A DNA stretch of 64,000 bases from positions 310,001-374,000 of the forward strand of contig NZ_JADG01000010.1 in the NCBI RefSeq assembly GCF_000518265.1, read 5' to 3'. Both the position numbers and the translations under genes were made by a program. The stretch is from Actinomadura oligospora ATCC 43269 (GTDB taxonomy: Bacteria; Actinomycetota; Actinomycetes; Streptosporangiales; Streptosporangiaceae). Of the stretch, positions 60,955-64,000 are shown piece by piece. Each line of letters starts with the position of its first letter. Position 1 is the stretch's first letter. The notes beneath the pieces were generated by a model, which did no database searches, was not told the origin of the DNA, and saw nothing but the letters and a program-made list of their open reading frames with translations.

Positions 60955-61492
60955 GCGTGAATCGCGCCTTCACAGTGCCCACCGCCTTCATCGAGGACAT
61001 GCGCATCGGGCTCCAGGTCATGCCGAACTCCGAACGATCGACAACGAGCTCCGCGGTGAGGACGACGGCCAACTCGGTCACGTCCTGGATGGTCGCGGTG
61101 AAAGTGACGGGCCGGGAGATCCCGGCCGCCTCGAAGGAGCCTCGGCACCCCAACCCGTCCGGCGACACAGGGAGTGCCGAGGTCACGGTAAGCACGGCCT
61201 CGGGAGACTCGTCGGCCTCGAAGAAGTCGCTGGACCGCAGGTGCTCGTCGCGCTTCTCATGCCCGGTGTCGACCGACCGCGCGTCGAACCTGACCCGCCC
61301 CGTCACCGCGCCGTCCGCGCCGACGGTGATCTCACCCCCCAAGAGTTTGAGCGTGCCGCGCACGGTGAGGGCACCCCAGAAGTGCTTGGAGCGGAACTCG
61401 GCGGACGACCCCTCTGGTTCGAGGACCCAGCTGCCGACGGCGGTCCCGTCAGCCAGCCGCGAGGTGATGTCCGGTGCGGTGGGCCTGTTCAT
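60947..61492 (-). CDS. YceI family protein
   Basis: A 181-residue YceI lipocalin-like beta-barrel: SWVLEPEGSSAEFRSKHFWGALTVRGTLKLLGGEI, FDARSVDTGHEKRDEHLRSSDFFEADE and GISRPVTFTATI are family signatures. YceI proteins bind polyprenoid or amphiphilic ligands. No signal peptide is seen, so this copy is probably cytoplasmic. The ATG follows GAAGGAAGTCAACGCCC. It is convergent with lutC and not obviously linked to fucose use. Confidence 0.88.
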   Translation of the reverse strand: MNRPTAPDITSRLADGTAVGSWVLEPEGSSAEFRSKHFWGALTVRGTLKLLGGEITVGADGAVTGRVRFDARSVDTGHEKRDEHLRSSDFFEADESPEAVLTVTSALPVSPDGLGCRGSFEAAGISRPVTFTATIQDVTELAVVLTAELVVDRSEFGMTWSPMRMSSMKAVGTVKARFTRA

Positions 61493-61878
61493 GGGCGTTG
61501 ACTTCCTTCACTGAATCATTGCGCGTACGCGACGAACGACACGTCCGCCTCACCACCCCGACAACACAACCCCCCAGAACGTCAGGCGGGCGCCTTTCAC
61601 GCGACCCAGGCAAGCCGCCGCCGTACTCGCGGCATGCAGCCACGAGGCGTTGTGACCGCCGCTGCTGGCTCGCTGCCAGTGCCACTGGGCACAACGCGTC
61701 AAGGCGGCCGACACGCCTGCCGCCCCGCCCAGGAGGACGGAGTACCGCCCGGACAACGTCGGGACGGACGCGACCGGAGCGGTCGCGCCGATCGACCGGA
61801 CAGTCCGCAGTCCCTCTGACGTTTAGAGATTCTGCGTCGTAGCCTGAGGTTGTCGACGCTCAGGAAGGTGCGGGGCCT
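61493..61878. other. 386-bp divergent intergenic region
   Basis: It carries the promoters of the YceI gene (minus) and the XRE regulator (plus). CTGACG and TAGCCT about 18 bases apart near 61817-61846 are a weak candidate promoter for the regulator. No convincing gene or repeat was seen; small frames here are Arg/Pro-rich noise. Confidence 0.5.
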
Positions 61879-63114
61879 ATGCAGAACCGGAACATCGATC
61901 CGGCCGACCCGAGGCTCGGCGTCGGGCAGCGGATCCAGTTCTTCCGGACCCGCCGCGGCATGTCCCGCGGGGTGCTCGGCGGCCTCGTCGGAAGGAACGG
62001 CCGCTGGATCAAGGCGGTCGAGCGGGGGGACATCGGCGAACCCAAGTTGCCCGACCTGGTCCGGCTTGCCGACGCGCTCAAACTCGGCGACGTCGCCAAG
62101 CTCACCGGCGGCGCGGCACTGCCCACGAAGATGTTCAAGGGCCCCGGCCACCCCGCACTCGCGGCCGTCCGGGACGCGATCAACTCGGTTTCGCTCGGAA
62201 CGACGGGCCCACCGTCGTCCCTCGCCCACCTGGAGGCGCGTCTCGACGCGGCATGGCGGGCACGGCACGCCGCGCCGGACCACCGGACGGTCCTTGGCGC
62301 GCTGCTGCCGGACCTGATCCGGGACGCCAAGCGCGCGGCACGGGCCTACGAGGGGGCCGAACGGCGGCGGGCCCTCGCGACCCTCGCCGGGGTGTACAAC
62401 CTCGCCCAGTTCTTCATCGCCTACCAGCCTGCCGCCGACCTCCTGTGGCGCGTCGTCGAGCGCTCCGTCATGGCGGCGGAGGAGTCGGAGAGCCCCGTTG
62501 CTCTCGCCGGGGCCGTCTGGCTAGCGACGCAGGCCCACAGGGACGTTGACGATTTCGATGCCGCCGAGGCCGTGTGCTCGGAAGCCCTGGAGCTGATCCG
62601 ACCGCACGTGGACGACGGGCCCCTGCAACTCCGGGCCCTCTATGGTGCGCTGCACGCCGAAGCGGCCTACACGGCCGCGCGGGACGGACAGGTCCCCACG
62701 GCCTGGCGGTGGTGGGACGAGGCCGACGAGATCGCGAAGACGCTCCCGAAGGGGTTCTACGAGCCCATGACGTCGTTCTCGCGTGCCGTGATGCCCGCGC
62801 ACGCCGTGACCGTCGCGGTCGAGGGCCGCAAAGCGGGTGAGGCGCGGCGGCAGGCCGTCAAGGCGCTCAAGGCCGCGCCGATTCCGTCCCAGCCGCGCCG
62901 CGGACGTCACCTCATCGAGGTCGCGCGCGCCTACCAGCTCGCAGGCGACCCGGCCGAAGCCCTTGGGACACTCGACGCGGCCTACACGACCGCACCAGAG
63001 ACCATTCGCTTCAACAGCCACGCCCGCCGGATGGTGGACGAGGCGACCCGCGGCCCGGCCGGGCTGCGCCAGGACGCGCACGACCTCGCCGACCGGATCG
63101 GCCTGCTCGTGTAG
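61879..63114 (+). CDS. XRE-family regulator with TPR-like domain
   Basis: A 411-residue protein. Residues about 12-75 form an XRE helix-turn-helix (GQRIQFFRTRRGMSRGVLGGLVGRNGRWIKAVERGD ... LVRLADALKLGDVAKL). The remainder is an all-helical repeat region, TPR-like, with segments such as ARAYEGAERRRALATLAGVYNLAQF and GDPAEALGTLDAAYTTAPE. This layout is common in actinobacteria and resembles signalling-responsive or phage/plasmid-type regulators. AGGAAGG lies about ten bases before the ATG. It probably controls the small genes that follow; targets and ligand are unknown. Confidence 0.85.
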   Translation: MQNRNIDPADPRLGVGQRIQFFRTRRGMSRGVLGGLVGRNGRWIKAVERGDIGEPKLPDLVRLADALKLGDVAKLTGGAALPTKMFKGPGHPALAAVRDAINSVSLGTTGPPSSLAHLEARLDAAWRARHAAPDHRTVLGALLPDLIRDAKRAARAYEGAERRRALATLAGVYNLAQFFIAYQPAADLLWRVVERSVMAAEESESPVALAGAVWLATQAHRDVDDFDAAEAVCSEALELIRPHVDDGPLQLRALYGALHAEAAYTAARDGQVPTAWRWWDEADEIAKTLPKGFYEPMTSFSRAVMPAHAVTVAVEGRKAGEARRQAVKALKAAPIPSQPRRGRHLIEVARAYQLAGDPAEALGTLDAAYTTAPETIRFNSHARRMVDEATRGPAGLRQDAHDLADRIGLLV

Positions 63115-63166
63115 GGGACAGGAATCCTGTCCCTCGACCCTCGCGGGGCGGCATAACTTCGCCGTC

Positions 63167-63505
63167 ATGCACGAGCTGAGCAGCGAGGATCACGACCCGA
63201 TGGGGGCCCGGCCCTCGGGGCCCGGTCCGATCCGCGCGCGGACGCGCCTCGCCGCGCTGAGCGCGAACCTGCGAGGAAAGCGGTTCCAGGTCGAGCCGGG
63301 AACGCCGGGCATCGTCGTCCACCATCCCGACCAGCCGAAGGTCGGCATCCGGGTCGAGTGCCGGGAACGGCCCAGCGACAACGACGAGCTGTGGTTCTGG
63401 CACGAGGGTGAGCCGCTCATCGAGGCCGACCACACCGACGACGCAGCGCTCGCGATCCTCGCCCGCCTCAACAAGCTTGCCGCCGAGGAGGACCGGTGGC
63501 TGTGA
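63167..63505 (+). CDS. hypothetical protein, 112 aa
   Basis: A soluble acidic protein with RTRLAALSANLRGKRFQVEPGTPGIVVHHPDQPKVGIRVECRERP and ELWFWHEGEPLIEADHTDDAALAILARL. I do not recognise a family. Similar small proteins often accompany XRE/TPR regulators in actinobacteria. The ATG at 63167 is chosen because upstream codons in this frame overlap the regulator gene. It lies 52 bases after that gene. Confidence 0.6.
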   Translation: MHELSSEDHDPMGARPSGPGPIRARTRLAALSANLRGKRFQVEPGTPGIVVHHPDQPKVGIRVECRERPSDNDELWFWHEGEPLIEADHTDDAALAILARLNKLAAEEDRWL

Positions 63506-63614
63506 CGCGTCGTGCGGTCGCGGGAGAAGCCGGGCGTGGGCCCGTGTCCGGCCGCACGGCTCTACCCGGCGCAGGCACATCCAGGCTCCTTGCCTGCGCT
63601 GTGGAGGGGGAGAA

Positions 63615-63650
63615 GCTGCCCGGCCGCCGCCCCGCAGGCGGCCGGGCAGC
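63615..63650 (+). promoter_or_regulatory. 14-bp hairpin upstream of a small gene
   Basis: Perfect arms 63615-63628 and 63637-63650 surround an 8-base loop. It ends just before the GGGGAGG ribosome binding site of the 63668 gene, so it may be a terminator of the preceding gene or an attenuator. Confidence 0.5.
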
Positions 63651-63667
63651 GGTAGGGGAGGTGCGCT

Positions 63668-63901
63668 GTGACTAGGGAGTGGCGCGAGGACGTGCCGGAC
63701 CCGGACCGCGTGCCGTTCGAATCCATGTCGTACGAGCGGGCGATGGCCGCGGCGGTCACCGCCTTCGACCAGTGGCTGGCCAACCTCCCGAGCCTCTGGC
63801 AGCCGCAGGGCAAGAACGGGGACCCCGAAGCCGCGGCAACCTGGGCCGAGATCTGCCATCTGGCCACCGAGCGCGCGAAGCAACTCCGCGAGCGGAAGTA
63901 G
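63668..63901 (+). CDS. hypothetical protein, 77 aa
   Basis: A small protein beginning TREWREDVPDPDRVPFESMSYERAMAAAVTAFDQWLANLPSLW and ending in a charged helix (TERAKQLRERK). No family is recognised. GTG start with AGGGGAGG upstream. It is part of the short-gene series after the XRE regulator. Confidence 0.55.
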   Translation: MTREWREDVPDPDRVPFESMSYERAMAAAVTAFDQWLANLPSLWQPQGKNGDPEAAATWAEICHLATERAKQLRERK

Positions 63902-63904
63902 ACC

Positions 63905-63948
63905 CCGTGGTCCCCAGGCTCCAGGGCGCTGCTGCCTGGGGGCCACGG
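63905..63948. terminator. hairpin after the 77-aa gene
   Basis: A 14-bp stem with one G-U pair (63905-63918 with 63935-63948) and a 16-base loop starts four bases after the stop codon; a likely terminator or attenuator before the next start. Confidence 0.55.
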
Positions 63949-63975
63949 CCAACCGTCACGTCGAAGAGGAGCACA

Positions 63976-64000
63976 GTGGCGACCTGCGATGAATCCGGAG
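63976..64000 (+). CDS. start of a gene truncated by the window edge
   Basis: GAAGAGGAGCACA immediately precedes a GTG at 63976, and the frame reads M(V)ATCDESG to the end of the window. The spacing and strong ribosome binding site suggest a real gene; its identity lies outside. Confidence 0.45.

Overview
The window is very GC-rich actinobacterial chromosome. Most start codons are GTG or ATG, neighbouring genes usually overlap by GTGA or ATGA, several promoters look leaderless, and the genes include SARP, XRE/TPR and DUF5997 families. Gene content suits a filamentous, secondary-metabolite-rich genus such as Actinomadura or a relative; the genus is inference.

Layout. (1) 1-3514: the end of a phosphodiester-glycosidase-like gene, a small secreted protein, and an SGNH hydrolase-DHA2 exporter operon behind a palindromic operator. 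(2) 3563-10123: a compact candidate pathway. An O-methyltransferase, a cytochrome P450 and an FAD amine/amino-acid oxidase-like enzyme form a minus-strand operon, perhaps led by a 56-aa ORF. Diverging from it are a cyclophilin-like/cucumopine-synthase-like protein and an AMP-forming acid ligase. This set resembles alkaloid tailoring around a Pictet-Spengler-type condensation. (3) 10151-27405: two small genes, a SARP regulator, a four-module NRPS in two proteins (A-PCP-C-A-PCP, then C-A-PCP-C-A-PCP-TE fused to an MFS exporter), and a divergent CmlA-like diiron beta-hydroxylase. (4) 27499-28666: a DUF5997 gene beside a LysR substrate-binding-domain protein that has no HTH.

(5) 28682-45435: a seven-gene minus-strand operon built on a split, PUFA-synthase-like iterative PKS. 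Protein 1 is NMO-NMO-KS-AT-ACP-KR and protein 2 is KS-AT-DH-PPTase. They are followed by a free ACP, an alpha/beta hydrolase, a GT1 glycosyltransferase, a membrane-anchored methyltransferase and a galactokinase-like GHMP protein. Together they carry all the activities for a reduced polyketide or lipid chain that is then glycosylated and methylated. Two genes carry 18-bp in-frame minisatellites. A 771-bp upstream region holds AT-rich DNA, a promoter and two possible tiny genes. (6) 46207-48655: a small secreted protein diverging from an OmpR-type two-component system.

(7) 48688-60928: a nearly self-contained L-fucose catabolic locus. A FadR-type repressor and a mutarotase diverge from an operon encoding the diketo-acid hydrolase, L-fuconate dehydratase, an SDR, a sugar ABC importer, an aldo/keto reductase, a lactonase and LutABC. 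The pathway should yield pyruvate plus L-lactate, and LutABC would oxidise the lactate. Three copies of a TGGTCNGA site lie in the divergent promoter. (8) 60947-64000: a YceI protein, an XRE/TPR regulator and small unknown genes, ending in a truncated start.

No tRNA, rRNA, CRISPR array or transposase was recognised.
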